From: Rhodobacteraceae bacterium UBA1957
GTDB taxonomy: Bacteria > Pseudomonadota > Alphaproteobacteria > Rhodobacterales > Rhodobacteraceae
Reading direction: 5' to 3'
Assembly (NCBI GenBank): GCA_002336405.1
Contig: DDEJ01000044.1
Span: 2,200-7,950 of the forward strand
Length of the DNA stretch: 5,751 nucleotides
Numbering within the stretch: the stretch's first letter is position 1; each line of letters opens with the position of its first letter. Positions 5,660-5,751 of the stretch are shown here, piece by piece. Under the pieces are notes generated by a model that was not told the DNA's origin, did not search any database, and saw only the letters and a list, made by a program, of their open reading frames with translations. Made by a program: the position numbers and the translations under genes.

Positions 5660-5751
5660 ATGAAGTTCAAAAATTATCTCAGCAATTTATCTTACAAACT
5701 GACAGATGGTCAAATTGACCGTCGTCAATTCGTAATGTCAGCCTTGGCAGC
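5660..5751 (+). CDS. Partial 5' end of exported protein with Tat-type signal, probable ABC-transporter substrate-binding protein
   Basis: Only 30 complete codons fall in the window, starting MKFKNYLSNLSYKLT and continuing with GQIDRRQFVMSALA. The DRRQFVM segment matches the twin-arginine signal pattern (R-R-x-F-hydrophobic) and is followed by the start of a hydrophobic stretch. A charged 20-odd-residue lead before RRxF is typical of dipeptide/oligopeptide-type solute-binding proteins of alphaproteobacteria, as I recall them. A strong ribosome site (GGGAGAA, 5647-5653) sits 6 nt before ATG, and an extended -10 lies upstream. The protein would be exported folded to the periplasm to deliver substrate to an ABC importer encoded further right. 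Other Tat-exported proteins (for example a periplasmic oxidoreductase) cannot be excluded because the mature protein is missing. Confidence 0.7.
   Translation, partial: MKFKNYLSNLSYKLTDGQIDRRQFVMSALA

Overview
The window looks like part of a catabolic gene cluster from a marine-type alphaproteobacterium, most likely Rhodobacterales or the Roseobacter group. This is an inference from the protein style, the gene mix (BKACE, GlxA-type regulator, ADP-forming acyl-CoA synthetase, acyl-CoA dehydrogenase, twin-arginine-exported binding protein) and the moderate base composition. No rRNA, tRNA or marker gene is present to confirm it. I see no mobile element, CRISPR array or pseudogene.

Layout. Three genes lie on the minus strand, in transcription order: a beta-keto acid cleavage enzyme (BKACE, old DUF849; 4258 to 3368), an acyl-CoA dehydrogenase (3287 to 2127, GTG start) and a single-chain ADP-forming acyl-CoA synthetase (2130 to 25). 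The last two overlap by 4 nt (ATGA). A 156-bp AT-rich divergent regulatory region (4259-4414) separates them from a plus-strand GlxA/CdhR-type AraC-family activator gene (4415-5446). A 213-bp intergenic region with two dyads and an extended -10 promoter follows. Then comes the first 30 codons of a plus-strand gene with a Tat signal, probably the solute-binding protein of an ABC importer (from 5660, cut by the window edge).

How the genes may work together. The binding protein would capture a substrate, and the regulator would sense it or a metabolite and activate both flanking units. The three enzymes would then carry out CoA activation, alpha,beta-dehydrogenation and acetyl-CoA-dependent cleavage of a beta-keto acid. 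A BKACE beside a GlxA-type regulator and a binding protein resembles the carnitine cluster of Pseudomonas (cdhR-caiX-cdhCAB). However, carnitine dehydrogenase and betainyl-CoA thioesterase are not in the window, and an acyl-CoA dehydrogenase plus an ADP-forming ligase are present instead. A gamma-butyrobetaine/carnitine route, or a related quaternary-ammonium or sulfonium acid, is the leading hypothesis, but the substrate is not proven by the sequence.

The points most worth a second look are the Glu-to-Asp change at the usual catalytic-base position of the dehydrogenase, the unassigned substrate of the three-enzyme module, the repeated CAATAT-type half-sites around the regulator, and several precise dyads, including an 11-bp perfect inverted repeat spanning the regulator's stop codon.
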